The notes below the pieces were generated by a model. The model was not told where the DNA came from, made no database searches, and saw only the letters and a program-made list of their open reading frames with translations. Shown piece after piece: positions 53,353-61,740 of a stretch of DNA of 64,000 bases (positions are counted from its first letter, which is position 1; the number at the start of each line of letters is the position of its first letter). Position numbers and translations under genes: made by a program. The stretch lies in NCBI RefSeq assembly GCF_900142665.1, contig NZ_FRBR01000005.1, positions 62,001 to 126,000 of the forward strand. The letters run 5' to 3'. Origin of the DNA: Roseovarius pacificus. Its GTDB lineage: Bacteria > Pseudomonadota > Alphaproteobacteria > Rhodobacterales > Rhodobacteraceae.

Positions 53353-53835
53353 ATGAGTGAGATACCCCTACGCCCCGTCCGCCCCGATGACGCGCCCTGG
53401 ATCGTTGCGCAGCATCAGGCGCTCTATGCCGCCAATGACGGGTTCGACGACAGTTTCGGGCCCCTGGTGGCCGGGATCGTCGAGGATTTCTTCGCCAGCC
53501 ACACTCCCGATTGCGAACAGGGCTGGATCGCCGAACACCGGGGCAGGTCCGTCGGCTGCATCTTCTGCGTCCGGCTGGACGGCGACACCGCCAGGCTGCG
53601 CCTGTTTCTCGTCCTGCCCGACTGCCGCGGGCAGGGGCTTGGCCGCCGCCTGCTGGACACCTGTCTGGATTTTGCCCGCAGCGCCGGGTATCGCCGCCTG
53701 CAACTCTGGACCCATGAAAGCCACCGCGCGGCCTGTGCGCTTTACCGCGCCGCGGGGTTCACCCTGGTCTCGTCCCGGCCCGTGCATTCCTTCGGCTGCG
53801 ATTTGGTTGAACAAAGCTGGGAAATCGCGCTGTAA
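53353..53835 (+). CDS. GNAT-family N-acetyltransferase
   Basis: 160 residues from the ATG at 53353 (MSEIPLRPVRPDD). The acetyl-CoA site is LFLVLPDCRGQGLGRRLLDT (about 90-109), with the HRAACALYRAAGFTLV end typical of the family. Likely an amino-terminal or small-molecule acetyltransferase, substrate unknown. It is divergent from the DUF6324-like gene by 79 nt and followed by tRNA-His. Confidence 0.82.
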   Translation: MSEIPLRPVRPDDAPWIVAQHQALYAANDGFDDSFGPLVAGIVEDFFASHTPDCEQGWIAEHRGRSVGCIFCVRLDGDTARLRLFLVLPDCRGQGLGRRLLDTCLDFARSAGYRRLQLWTHESHRAACALYRAAGFTLVSSRPVHSFGCDLVEQSWEIAL

Positions 53836-53878
53836 GAGGCTTGCAATCGCGCGGCGGTAAAGTTACATCGCGCGTCAG

Positions 53879-53954
53879 TGCCGCCTTAGCTCAGTAGGTT
53901 AGAGCGCTTGATTGTGGATCAAGAGGTCCCCCGTTCGAGCCGGGGAGGCGGTAC
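53879..53954 (+). tRNA. tRNA-His (anticodon GTG)
   Basis: Cloverleaf: acceptor TGCCGCC/GGCGGTA, D-arm TTAGCTCAGTAGGTTAGAG, anticodon arm CTTGA-TTGTGGA-TCAAG giving GTG, and T-arm CCCCG-TTCGAGC-CGGGG. The extra 5' G at 53878 and C73 (53954) provide the G-1:C73 pair used for His identity. CCA is not encoded in full. Confidence 0.95.
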
Positions 53955-53960
53955 CATCCT

Positions 53961-54272
53961 TCACTCGATATCGACCACCTGCCGCAAGGTTCCACCGGCG
54001 CGGTCATAGATCAGGATGCGGTCGTCCCCGGTCACCACGGCGTACCAGTCGCCTCCTTGGGTAAAGGCCGTGGCCTTTGCCCCGTCGGGCAGGGCGATCG
54101 TGTCGGGCAGCATGGGCGGCGCGGCGGGCCGATCGCCCAGACGCGTGACAAACAGGAAGATGATGACTAGAAGGCCCGCAATCATCGTGCCTGTCAGGAT
54201 CGTCACCAGCAGGCGCAGATAACGTATCATCGCCGGATCGACCTCCGGCCGAGGCTCGGGGCTGTTTTCCAT
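53961..54272 (-). CDS. DUF6476-like single-pass membrane protein
   Basis: 103 residues. A transmembrane helix (about 18-38, LLVTILTGTMIAGLLVIIF) is followed by a short polar domain ending GGTLRQVVDIE. Recalled as DUF6476, to be checked. The ATG at 54272 overlaps the RluA gene's start in the opposite direction; an in-frame ATG at 54230 with GGAGGT 10 nt upstream is a strong alternative start. Function unknown. Confidence 0.75.
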   Translation of the reverse strand: MENSPEPRPEVDPAMIRYLRLLVTILTGTMIAGLLVIIFLFVTRLGDRPAAPPMLPDTIALPDGAKATAFTQGGDWYAVVTGDDRILIYDRAGGTLRQVVDIE

Positions 54273-55317
54273 GGGGTCCACCCTTGTTTCCTTCCGGATC
54301 GCCGCCGATCCGCCACCGCGCCTTGATAAGGCCTTGGCGCGCGATGTGCCAGAGGAGGCCGCCCTGTCGCGCACCCGTCTGGCCCGGCTGATCGCCGAGG
54401 GCGCGGTGCAGGTCAACGGCGCCGCCGCGACCGATCCCAAGGCCCGCGTGGCCGGGGGTGACCGCATCGACATCGCTGTGCCGCAGGCCGAAGACAGCCA
54501 TATCGCCCCCGAGAACATCGCCCTGAGCGTGGTGTTCGAGGATGACGACCTGATCGTCATCGACAAACCCGCCGGGATGGTCGTGCATCCCGCCCCCGGC
54601 AGCCCCGGCGGCACGCTGGTCAATGCGCTGCTGCACCATTGCGGCGACAGCCTGTCGGGCGTGGGCGGCGCCAAACGCCCCGGAATCGTGCATCGCATCG
54701 ACAAGGACACATCCGGCCTTCTGGTCGTGGCGAAATCGGATCGTGCCCATCACGGGCTGGCGGCGCAGTTCGAAAAACACAGCGTCGAACGCTATTACCG
54801 CGCGGTGGTCTATGGCGTGCCCGATGCCTCCGATCCGCGCCTGCGCGGGATGCGTGGCGTCAGTTTCGAATCGGGCAACATCATGAAGATCACCACCGGG
54901 CTGGCGCGTCACCGCACCGACCGGCAGAAACAGGCCGTGGTGTTCGACGGGGGGCGTCACGCGGTGACGCGCGCCCGTGTCATGCAGGCGTTCGGCACGC
55001 CCCCGGCGGTATCGCTGGTGGAATGCTGGCTGGAAACCGGGCGCACCCACCAGATCAGGGTGCACATGGCCCATGCCGGGCACGGGCTGATCGGCGATCC
55101 GGTCTATGGCGGGCGGCGCAAATTGCCGCTCCGCGCGCTTCCGCCCTCCGCGCTGGAGGCCGTCAGCGGGTTTTCGCGACAGGCCCTGCACGCCGCCGTT
55201 CTGGGTTTCGATCACCCCGTTTTGGGCGAAAACCTGCGGTTCGAGGCCCCTTTGCCCGCCGATATGGCGCATTTGCTGACCTGTCTGGGGGCTGACACAT
55301 CTCGCACAGATGCGTGA
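54271..55317 (+). CDS. RluA-family pseudouridine synthase
   Basis: 348 residues, GGAGG-poor start; the ATG shares bases with the start of the divergent gene. An S4-type RNA-binding domain (RLDKALARDVPEEAALSRTR...) occupies about 14-75. The catalytic Asp is in HRIDKDTSGLLVVAKSD (about residues 149-165), and the C-terminal TGRTHQIRVHMAHAGHGLIGD block is standard. RluD-like length suggests 23S rRNA modification, but RluC is possible, so no symbol is given. Confidence 0.88.
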   Translation: MGSTLVSFRIAADPPPRLDKALARDVPEEAALSRTRLARLIAEGAVQVNGAAATDPKARVAGGDRIDIAVPQAEDSHIAPENIALSVVFEDDDLIVIDKPAGMVVHPAPGSPGGTLVNALLHHCGDSLSGVGGAKRPGIVHRIDKDTSGLLVVAKSDRAHHGLAAQFEKHSVERYYRAVVYGVPDASDPRLRGMRGVSFESGNIMKITTGLARHRTDRQKQAVVFDGGRHAVTRARVMQAFGTPPAVSLVECWLETGRTHQIRVHMAHAGHGLIGDPVYGGRRKLPLRALPPSALEAVSGFSRQALHAAVLGFDHPVLGENLRFEAPLPADMAHLLTCLGADTSRTDA

Positions 55318-55388
55318 GGGCCTGTCACATTTGTCATAAAACGACGGAATTTTCGTAATATTGCGTTAATATCCATGGGGCATGACCC

Positions 55389-55417
55389 CTTGAAACCGGT
55401 ATCCAGGGCTCCCATCT
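55389..55417 (+). promoter_or_regulatory. Sigma-32-type promoter of rpoH
   Basis: CTTGAAA (55389) and CCCATCT (55411) with 15 nt between them match the heat-shock consensus CTTGAAA-N11-16-CCCATNT. It lies 36 nt before the GTG start of rpoH, suggesting that rpoH is transcribed by its own sigma or a paralogue. Further upstream, TTGTCA...TAATAT (19-nt spacing) could be a second, sigma-70 promoter. Confidence 0.7.
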
Positions 55418-55452
55418 GGATGTTAAGCCCCTAAACATTGGAGGGACACAGG

Positions 55453-56349
55453 GTGAGTAACTACGCAAATCTGCCGGCCCCGACGCCGGAAGGCGGCCTG
55501 AACCGCTATTTGCAGGAGATTCGTAAATTTCCTCTTCTGGAGCCGGAAGAGGAATACATGCTGGCCAAACGCTGGGTCGAAAAACAAGACACCGAGGCCG
55601 CGCATAAGATGGTCACCAGCCACCTGCGCCTGGCGGCCAAGATCGCCATGGGTTATCGCGGCTATGGCCTGCCCACCGCCGAGGTGATTTCCGAGGCCAA
55701 TGTCGGCCTGATGCAGGCGGTCAAACGCTTCGATCCGGAAAAAGGCTTCCGCCTGGCGACCTATGCCATGTGGTGGATTCGCGCCAGCATTCAGGAATAC
55801 ATCCTGCGCAGCTGGTCGATGGTCAAACTGGGCACCACCAGCGCCCAGAAGAAGCTGTTCTTCAACCTGCGCAAGGCCAAGGCCCGCATCGGCGCACTCG
55901 AAGAGGGCGATCTGCGCCCCGAGAACGTGCAGCGGATCGCGCATGATCTGGGCGTGACCGAGGACGAGGTGATCTCGATGAACCGCCGCATGTCGGGCGG
56001 GGATGCCTCGCTCAATGCGCAGATCGGCACCGAAGGCGAAGGCACGATGGAATGGGTGGACTGGCTGGAAGACGAAGACGCCGATCAGGCCACCGATTAC
56101 GAACAGCGCGACGAGCTGGAAGCGCGCCGCGAATTGCTGGCCGAGGCGATGGACGTGCTGAACGACCGCGAAAAGGATATCCTCACGCAGCGCCGCCTGA
56201 GCGAAAAGAACATCACGCTCGAAGATCTCAGCGGGCAATACGATGTCAGCCGCGAACGTATCCGCCAGATCGAGGTGCGCGCCTTTGAAAAACTGCAAAA
56301 GCGGATGCGCGAACTGGCCGCCGAAAAGGGCATGATGTCCGCGGCCTGA
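55453..56349 (+). CDS. rpoH: RNA polymerase heat-shock sigma factor RpoH (sigma-32)
   Basis: 298 residues from the GTG at 55453, with GGAGG about 9 nt upstream; a TTG at 55438 would add five residues. Region 2 shows LRLAAKIAMGYRGYGLPTAEVISEANVGLM and FRLATYAMWWIRASIQEYIL (in parts), and region 4 ends RERIRQIEVRAFEKLQKRMREL. The RpoH box QKKLFFNLRK is present (about 136-145), which separates sigma-32 from other sigma-70 members. Controls chaperone and protease genes. Confidence 0.96.
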   Translation: MSNYANLPAPTPEGGLNRYLQEIRKFPLLEPEEEYMLAKRWVEKQDTEAAHKMVTSHLRLAAKIAMGYRGYGLPTAEVISEANVGLMQAVKRFDPEKGFRLATYAMWWIRASIQEYILRSWSMVKLGTTSAQKKLFFNLRKAKARIGALEEGDLRPENVQRIAHDLGVTEDEVISMNRRMSGGDASLNAQIGTEGEGTMEWVDWLEDEDADQATDYEQRDELEARRELLAEAMDVLNDREKDILTQRRLSEKNITLEDLSGQYDVSRERIRQIEVRAFEKLQKRMRELAAEKGMMSAA

Positions 56350-56378
56350 AGGCTTGCGCAAAACGTGTGAAACACCTT

Positions 56379-56409
56379 AGCTTCTGCCGATATACGGCAG
56401 AAGCTTTTT
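56379..56409 (+). terminator. Rho-independent terminator of rpoH
   Basis: AGCTTCTGCCG-ATATA-CGGCAGAAGCT directly followed by TTTTC, 11-bp arms. Confidence 0.9.
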
Positions 56410-56424
56410 CATGGGACAAGTAGC

Positions 56425-57483
56425 GTGACTCGTTTCAGTAAAACCCATCCGGGCCGTGCGGCGATGTTGTTCGTTGTGGTCCTGCTCGCCGCCTGTGCGC
56501 CGCGCGTCACCGCCGAGCGCGGCGTGCCTCATCCCGATGCCCGGATCGAGCCGGTGCATGTCGCCACCCTGCGCCCGCTGGACGCCACGGGGCAGGCCTT
56601 TGGCATGCAGCGGGCGCAAGAGCTGAAATATTTCCGTGCCGATATTTCCGTGCCGCCATCCCATGAGATCGGCAAGATCGAATGGCCAGGCAAAACCGCC
56701 GATGCCGCCACCGATTTTATCGTGACGAACACCGATGTCCTGTCGGGGCAGGATGCCCTGGTGCGCGAGGTGCGCCGCGCCTATCCGGGGCAGCAGACCC
56801 TGGTCTTCGTGCACGGTTATAACAACACCCTGTCCGATTCGATGTACCGGCTGGCGCAGATCCGGGCGGATTTCGATCTGGCGATGCCCTCGGTTCTGTT
56901 CTCGTGGCCCTCGGCGGGTGACGCGCGCGGTTATGTCTATGACCGCGACAGCGTGCTCTATGCGCGCGACGAATTCCTGTCGGTTCTCGATGCCCTTGCC
57001 GCCGCGCCGGGCGAAAGGGTGTTCATCCTTGCCCATTCCTTGGGCTCGCAACTGGTGATGGAAAGCCTGCGGCAGGCCGCGATCCGGGGCGACCATACGC
57101 TTTTGAACCGGATCAGCGGCGTGGTCCTGATGTCGCCCGATATCGACCCGGAACTGTTCCGCAAACAGGCCGAGGCCATCGGCAGCCTGCCGCAACCCTT
57201 CATGATTTTCACCACCCGGCAGGACCGGGCGTTGTCCATCGCGGGCTGGCTGACCGGCCGCAAGGTTCGTCTTGGCGTGATTGACGGCCCGGACAAGGTG
57301 AAGGGGCTTCAGGTCAAGGTCGTCGATTTCACCGCCCTGGCCGATGGCGAGGGCTACAACCATTTCGTTCCCGTCACCGCCCCGGCGGCGGTCAATCTGC
57401 TGCGCGACATGATCTCTCAGGCCGGTGCCGGTGCCGACGGATTCGACGATTACATGGTCCTGACCCCGGAAGCCGCCCAGTGA
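56425..57483 (+). CDS. DUF900-type alpha/beta hydrolase lipoprotein
   Basis: 352 residues from the GTG at 56425. A signal peptide ends in a lipobox-like LLAAC (Cys about residue 24), so a lipoprotein is likely. The hydrolase fold shows FVHGYNNTL (oxyanion region), FSWPSAGD, and the nucleophile elbow ILAHSLGSQLVME with Ser at about residue 211; YNHFVPV has the late His. DUF900 proteins are esterase-like enzymes of unknown substrate. It follows the rpoH terminator and has a poor ribosome site. Confidence 0.8.
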   Translation: MTRFSKTHPGRAAMLFVVVLLAACAPRVTAERGVPHPDARIEPVHVATLRPLDATGQAFGMQRAQELKYFRADISVPPSHEIGKIEWPGKTADAATDFIVTNTDVLSGQDALVREVRRAYPGQQTLVFVHGYNNTLSDSMYRLAQIRADFDLAMPSVLFSWPSAGDARGYVYDRDSVLYARDEFLSVLDALAAAPGERVFILAHSLGSQLVMESLRQAAIRGDHTLLNRISGVVLMSPDIDPELFRKQAEAIGSLPQPFMIFTTRQDRALSIAGWLTGRKVRLGVIDGPDKVKGLQVKVVDFTALADGEGYNHFVPVTAPAAVNLLRDMISQAGAGADGFDDYMVLTPEAAQ

Positions 57484-57560
57484 CACCGGGCGGCTGAGAT
57501 CCAGCCATTTGCGTCCCTTGCGTCCATCATGGATGCAACAGGTGCGGAAAGGGCCGGGTT

Positions 57561-57599
57561 TCGTACAAAACGCGCGTACACTTCGTACGTTTTGTACGA
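57561..57599. repeat. GTAC-rich 39-bp palindrome between convergent genes
   Basis: TCGTACAAAACG and CGTTTTGTACGA form perfect 12-bp inverted arms around a 15-nt centre that itself holds two more GTAC words. The same TTTCGTACAAAA word occurs at 3541. It lies in the convergent gap after the lipoprotein gene and before pepF. It has no T-run, so termination is not its obvious role. Confidence 0.6.
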
Positions 57600-57612
57600 T
57601 TTGCGCAGGCGC

Positions 57613-59433
57613 TCAGCCCTCCATCGCCTCCAGTTCGTCGATCAGGCCTGAGATCATGCTCAGCCCCTTGTCCCAGAACGCCGGATCGCTTGCATCCAGC
57701 CCGAACGGGGCCAGCAATTCCTTGTGATGCTTCGATCCCCCGGCCTTGAGCATATCGAAATACTTGTCCTGGAACCCTTCAGGGGTTTCCTCGTAAACCG
57801 CATAAAGCGCATTCACCAGACCATCGCCGAACGCATAGGCATAGACATAGAAAGGCGAATGCACGAAATGCGGAATATAGGCCCAGAAGGTTTCGTACCC
57901 GTCCATGAATTCGAATGCCGGCCCAAGCGATTCCGCTTGAACGGACATCCACAAGTCATTGATATCATTCGGAGTCAGCTCTCCGCCCCGGCGGGCGGCG
58001 TGCAGCTTGCATTCGAAATCGTAGAACGCGATCTGCCGGACCACGGTGTTGATCATGTCCTCGACCTTGCCCGCCAGCAGCACCTTGCGCTCGGTGTCCG
58101 TTTTCGCCTTGTCCAGCATCTTGCGGAAGGTCAGCATCTCGCCGAACACACTGGCCGTTTCCGCCAGCGTCAGCGGCGTGCTCGCCAGCAGCTCGCCCTG
58201 ATCTGCGGCCAGCACCTGATGCACCCCGTGGCCCAACTCATGCGCCAGGGTCATCACATCGCGCGGCTTGCCCAGGTAATTCAGCATCACATAGGGGTGC
58301 ACATCCGTCACCGTAGGATGCGCAAAAGCCCCCGGCGCCTTGCCCGGCTTGACACCCGCATCAATCCAACCATTTGAAAAGAAAGGATTTGCAAGGTCGC
58401 CCATGCGCGGATCGAAGGCCGAATAAGCCTCCATCACGATATCGCGGGCGCTGTCCCAGTCGACGATCTTGCTGTCCTCGATCGGCAGCGGCGCGTTGCG
58501 ATCCCAGACCTGCATCCTGTCCAGCCCCAGCCATTTACGCTTGAGTTCGTAATACCGATGGCTCAGTTTCGGATAGGCCGCGACCACCGCCTCGCGCAGC
58601 GCCTCGACCACCTCGGGCTCCACATCGTTGGACAGGTGCCGCCCGGTTTGCGGCGTCGGCATGCCGCGCCAGCGGTCGATCACCTCTTTTTCCTTGGCGG
58701 ACGTGTTATGCACGCGGGCGAAGGTGCGGATGTTCTGCCCGAACACACGCGCCAGTTCATGTGCGGCGGCCTCGCGCTTGCTGCGGTCCTGCTCGGTCAA
58801 CAGGTTCAGGGTGGCCTCGATCCCCATGTCCTCGCCATCGACGGTAAAGCTCAGACCGGCGATGGTTTCATCGAACAGGCGTTCCCACGCATCGCCGACC
58901 ACGCCCAGATCGTGCAGGAATTTCTCAAGCTCGTCAGACAGTTGATAGGGTTTCATCGCGCGAATGCGATCCAGCACCGGCTTGTAACGCGCCAGATCGG
59001 CGCTTTCTGCATACATAGCTGCCAGCGCCTCTTCCTCCAGCCGGTTCAGTTCCAGCGTGAAGAACACCAGAGGCGTGGTGTAATTGGTGATCTTTTCCTG
59101 ACAATCCGACAGGAACTTGGCCCGCTCTCCATCCGTGGTTTGCTGATGATAGCGCAGCCCGGCAAAGGACATGATCCGCCCGGCGATGTTGCTGATCTTC
59201 TCGTCGCGCTTGATACACTCCAGCAGGCCATTCGCATCAAGATCGGCCAGCTTCCCCTCGTAATCATTGGCAAAATCCGCACAGGCTTTTTCCAGCCAAT
59301 CCAGATCACGCTTGAGTTCGGGCGCGTCGGGGCTGGCGTAGAGGTCCGTCAGATCCCACTCGGGAAGTTGGCCCAGATTGTCGTCGCCGGAACCGGCATT
59401 CGCGTCATATGCGGGCTGGGGATGGTGGAACAT
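57613..59433 (-). CDS. pepF: Oligoendopeptidase F (M3 family)
   Basis: 606 residues from the ATG at 59433, with GGAGG about 9 nt upstream; the frame to 59490 lacks it. The zinc site is LAHELGHGVHQVLA (HExxH, about residue 390) with the downstream Glu in LAETASVFGE; the length and helical N-terminal part match PepF. It is a cytoplasmic oligopeptidase. Convergent with the lipoprotein gene, divergent from the FAH-family gene. Confidence 0.92.
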   Translation of the reverse strand: MFHHPQPAYDANAGSGDDNLGQLPEWDLTDLYASPDAPELKRDLDWLEKACADFANDYEGKLADLDANGLLECIKRDEKISNIAGRIMSFAGLRYHQQTTDGERAKFLSDCQEKITNYTTPLVFFTLELNRLEEEALAAMYAESADLARYKPVLDRIRAMKPYQLSDELEKFLHDLGVVGDAWERLFDETIAGLSFTVDGEDMGIEATLNLLTEQDRSKREAAAHELARVFGQNIRTFARVHNTSAKEKEVIDRWRGMPTPQTGRHLSNDVEPEVVEALREAVVAAYPKLSHRYYELKRKWLGLDRMQVWDRNAPLPIEDSKIVDWDSARDIVMEAYSAFDPRMGDLANPFFSNGWIDAGVKPGKAPGAFAHPTVTDVHPYVMLNYLGKPRDVMTLAHELGHGVHQVLAADQGELLASTPLTLAETASVFGEMLTFRKMLDKAKTDTERKVLLAGKVEDMINTVVRQIAFYDFECKLHAARRGGELTPNDINDLWMSVQAESLGPAFEFMDGYETFWAYIPHFVHSPFYVYAYAFGDGLVNALYAVYEETPEGFQDKYFDMLKAGGSKHHKELLAPFGLDASDPAFWDKGLSMISGLIDELEAMEG

Positions 59434-59603
59434 GCAGGAAACCTCCGTTGATTTACGCCAACACATATGCCCACGCACCGGACGGCTCAAGGCTTGTTCG
59501 GGAATGTATGGAATCCCCTGGGTCGGCGGATGGGCCTGCTGGCCCCTTGCACCGTCCCGGTCAGCAGTTATTCTGCCGCGGAAACAAGCGAAGGGGACAG
59601 GGT

Positions 59604-60434
59604 ATGCGGTTCGTCAGATATGGGGAGGCCGGGCGGGAAAGGCCCGGTATGCTGGATGCCGAGGGCCGCTTGCGGGACCTGTCAGGCGTTATACCCGATC
59701 TTGCCGGGACCGTTCTTGCCAAACTTCCCAGTATCGATCCCAAGGGTCTGCCGCTGGTCGAAGGAGAGCCGCGCCTTGGCCCGCCGGTGGGCCAGGTGGG
59801 CAAGTTCATTTGCATTGGACTGAACTATTCGGACCACGCCGCCGAAACAGGTATGAGCGCGCCCGATCATCCCATCGTTTTCATGAAGGCCACTTCGGCC
59901 ATCTGCGGACCGAACGACACGATCTTGCTGCCCCGTGGATCGGAAAAAACCGATTGGGAGGTGGAACTGGGCGTGGTGATCGGCAAGCCTGCCAAATATG
60001 TCAGCGAGGCCGAAGCCCTGAACCATGTGGCCGGCTATTGTGTGATCAATGACGTGTCCGAGCGCAGTTTCCAGATTGATTTGTCGGGTCAGTGGACCAA
60101 GGGCAAAAGTTGCGACACGTTCGGACCCATCGGGCCTTGGCTGGTTACGCCGGACGAGATCGGCGATCTGGATGCGCTCGAGATGACGCTCGATGTCAAT
60201 GGCGAGCGGATGCAGAACGGAACCAGCGGAACAATGATCTTTACCGTACCGCAGATCATTTGCCACCTGAGTCAGTTGATGAGCCTTCAGCCCGGTGACG
60301 TGATCGCAACCGGCACTCCACCGGGCGTGGGGATGGGGATGTCGCCGCAGCGTTTTCTAAAGGAAGGCGACGAGGTGGTGGCCGAAATCAAAGGATTGGG
60401 CCAACAGCAGCTTTCGGTCGCGCGGGATTCATAG
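59604..60434 (+). CDS. Fumarylacetoacetate hydrolase (FAH)-family enzyme
   Basis: 276 residues from the ATG at 59604 with AAGGGGAC upstream. The FAH-family metal site is visible: GLNYSDHAAETG (about residue 77), EVELGVVIG with two acidic ligands, and a DVSERSFQIDLSGQWTKGKSCDTF block (in parts). GTPPGVGMGMSP is also typical. Members include 2-oxohept-3-ene-dioate hydratase/isomerase and acylpyruvate hydrolases, so the reaction is a C-C or hydration step on a 2-oxo acid; no pathway gene is nearby. Its 3' end overlaps the convergent hydrolase gene by 47 nt. Confidence 0.85.
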   Translation: MRFVRYGEAGRERPGMLDAEGRLRDLSGVIPDLAGTVLAKLPSIDPKGLPLVEGEPRLGPPVGQVGKFICIGLNYSDHAAETGMSAPDHPIVFMKATSAICGPNDTILLPRGSEKTDWEVELGVVIGKPAKYVSEAEALNHVAGYCVINDVSERSFQIDLSGQWTKGKSCDTFGPIGPWLVTPDEIGDLDALEMTLDVNGERMQNGTSGTMIFTVPQIICHLSQLMSLQPGDVIATGTPPGVGMGMSPQRFLKEGDEVVAEIKGLGQQQLSVARDS

Positions 60435-61380
60435 CAGGCGTCACGCCTGCCGCGCGGCTGTAGTGATCGCAAATCCGGGTGAACACCTGTGTGCGGATTG
60501 CGGCGCTGTCCATCAGAACTTCGTGTCGCCCGCCATTGATCAGTTCCAGATTGCCCTGGGGCCAGCGTTCCATCCGGTCGTGGATTCGATTGACATCGAC
60601 AATATCCTCGTCGGTACCCAGAACGGTCAGACAGGGCATGTCGGGCGACGGGCGGCGGGCGAGCAACCGGGTTTCCTTCAGCGCTTCGTGCAGCCAGTGC
60701 AGGCTCGGACCGCCAAGGCCCAGTTGCGGATAGGCGCGGGCCTGGTCGATCATGTAATCGTACATGCCGCGGTCGCAGGTCAGTTTGTTGGTCTCGAACG
60801 GTTCACTCAGAACATAGTTGTCCTGAGACGTTCCGGGCGCATAGACATGCCCCATACCCAGTTGCCGGCCACTCCAGGATAGCGACCACGCCAAGGGCCG
60901 CAGCGAACTTGCCATGCGGATTCCCCACATCGGCCCGGAAAAGACGCAGCTTTGTACCGGCAACCCTTCCATGATTGCACGCAGGCCGATGCAACCGCCC
61001 ATCGAATGCCCCAGAAGGTGCCACGGGCGGGGCAGGTTCAGCACCTTTGCAGCAGCCACGGTGGCAGCCACGTCATGCTGATAATCGGTGAATTTCAGAA
61101 CATGGCCAGACATGGTGTCGTCAAGTAATCGGTCGGCCAGCCCCTGACCGCGCCAGTCAACCGCCAGTGTGGAATAGCCGCGCAGCGCGAAATCCTGCGC
61201 CGCGCGGCCATATTTTTCGATGTACTCGGTGCGGCCGGGAAACAGCAGCACCGTGCCTTTCTTCGCATCCCGCGCCCATGCGCCGACACGCAGGCGCAGG
61301 CCGTCTTCGGTGGTCAGCCACCAGGCCGCGCCATCGTCGGGGCCATGAGCCACATCCGCGAAGAAAGGTGCGTTTTCCAT
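60388..61380 (-). CDS. Alpha/beta hydrolase (lysophospholipase-like)
   Basis: 330 residues. PldB-like motifs: WRGQGLADRLL near residue 77, nucleophile elbow LLGHSMGGCIGLRA (Ser about 124), and late ELINGGRHEVLMDS with the catalytic His; LTVLGTDEDIVDVNR has the Asp. Most similar to serine aminopeptidase S33/lysophospholipase L2 types. Starts 1 nt into the stop of the SCP2-like gene upstream, so coupled with it. Confidence 0.85.
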   Translation of the reverse strand: MENAPFFADVAHGPDDGAAWWLTTEDGLRLRVGAWARDAKKGTVLLFPGRTEYIEKYGRAAQDFALRGYSTLAVDWRGQGLADRLLDDTMSGHVLKFTDYQHDVAATVAAAKVLNLPRPWHLLGHSMGGCIGLRAIMEGLPVQSCVFSGPMWGIRMASSLRPLAWSLSWSGRQLGMGHVYAPGTSQDNYVLSEPFETNKLTCDRGMYDYMIDQARAYPQLGLGGPSLHWLHEALKETRLLARRPSPDMPCLTVLGTDEDIVDVNRIHDRMERWPQGNLELINGGRHEVLMDSAAIRTQVFTRICDHYSRAAGVTPAMNPARPKAAVGPIL

Positions 61381-61667
61381 CAGGCCAGAATGCTGCCCAG
61401 TTTCATGGCCATTCCCATGTCGCCATCGACGCTGAGCTTGCCCGACATGAAGGCGGCTGTCGGGTCGAGATCGCCCTCGAGGATGGCCTGAAAGGTTTCC
61501 GCATCGGCGCTCAGGGTCACGTCCGCGTCTTCGTCCGCCGCGCGCGCGCCATCGGAATCGATCATGATCGCGCCTTCGCCTTCGATCTGGAATTTGGCCG
61601 TTCCGTCAAACTCGCCGCTGATTTTTTCATTCAGGGCCGTCACGGCACTGCCGATAATATCGCTCAT
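61380..61667 (-). CDS. SCP2 sterol-carrier-domain protein
   Basis: 95 residues from the ATG at 61667. The SCP2 pattern is clear: FDGTAKFQIEGEGAIMIDSDGA, then DVTLSADAETFQAILEGDLDPTAAFMSGKLSVDGDM (read in parts). Such single-domain proteins bind lipids or acyl-CoA. Its TGA shares one base with the ATG of the lysophospholipase-like gene, which suggests a joint lipid-related role. Confidence 0.85.
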   Translation of the reverse strand: MSDIIGSAVTALNEKISGEFDGTAKFQIEGEGAIMIDSDGARAADEDADVTLSADAETFQAILEGDLDPTAAFMSGKLSVDGDMGMAMKLGSILA

Positions 61668-61740
61668 CCTTGTAATCCTTCTGTTTTCGTTGCGCCGGGG
61701 GGTGTGAAATCCGGCAGTAAACGCTACATTTAGAGTCGTT

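Noticed and set aside
57561..57599. Intrinsic terminator
   Set aside because: Long loop and no T-run on either strand; better described as a palindromic repeat.
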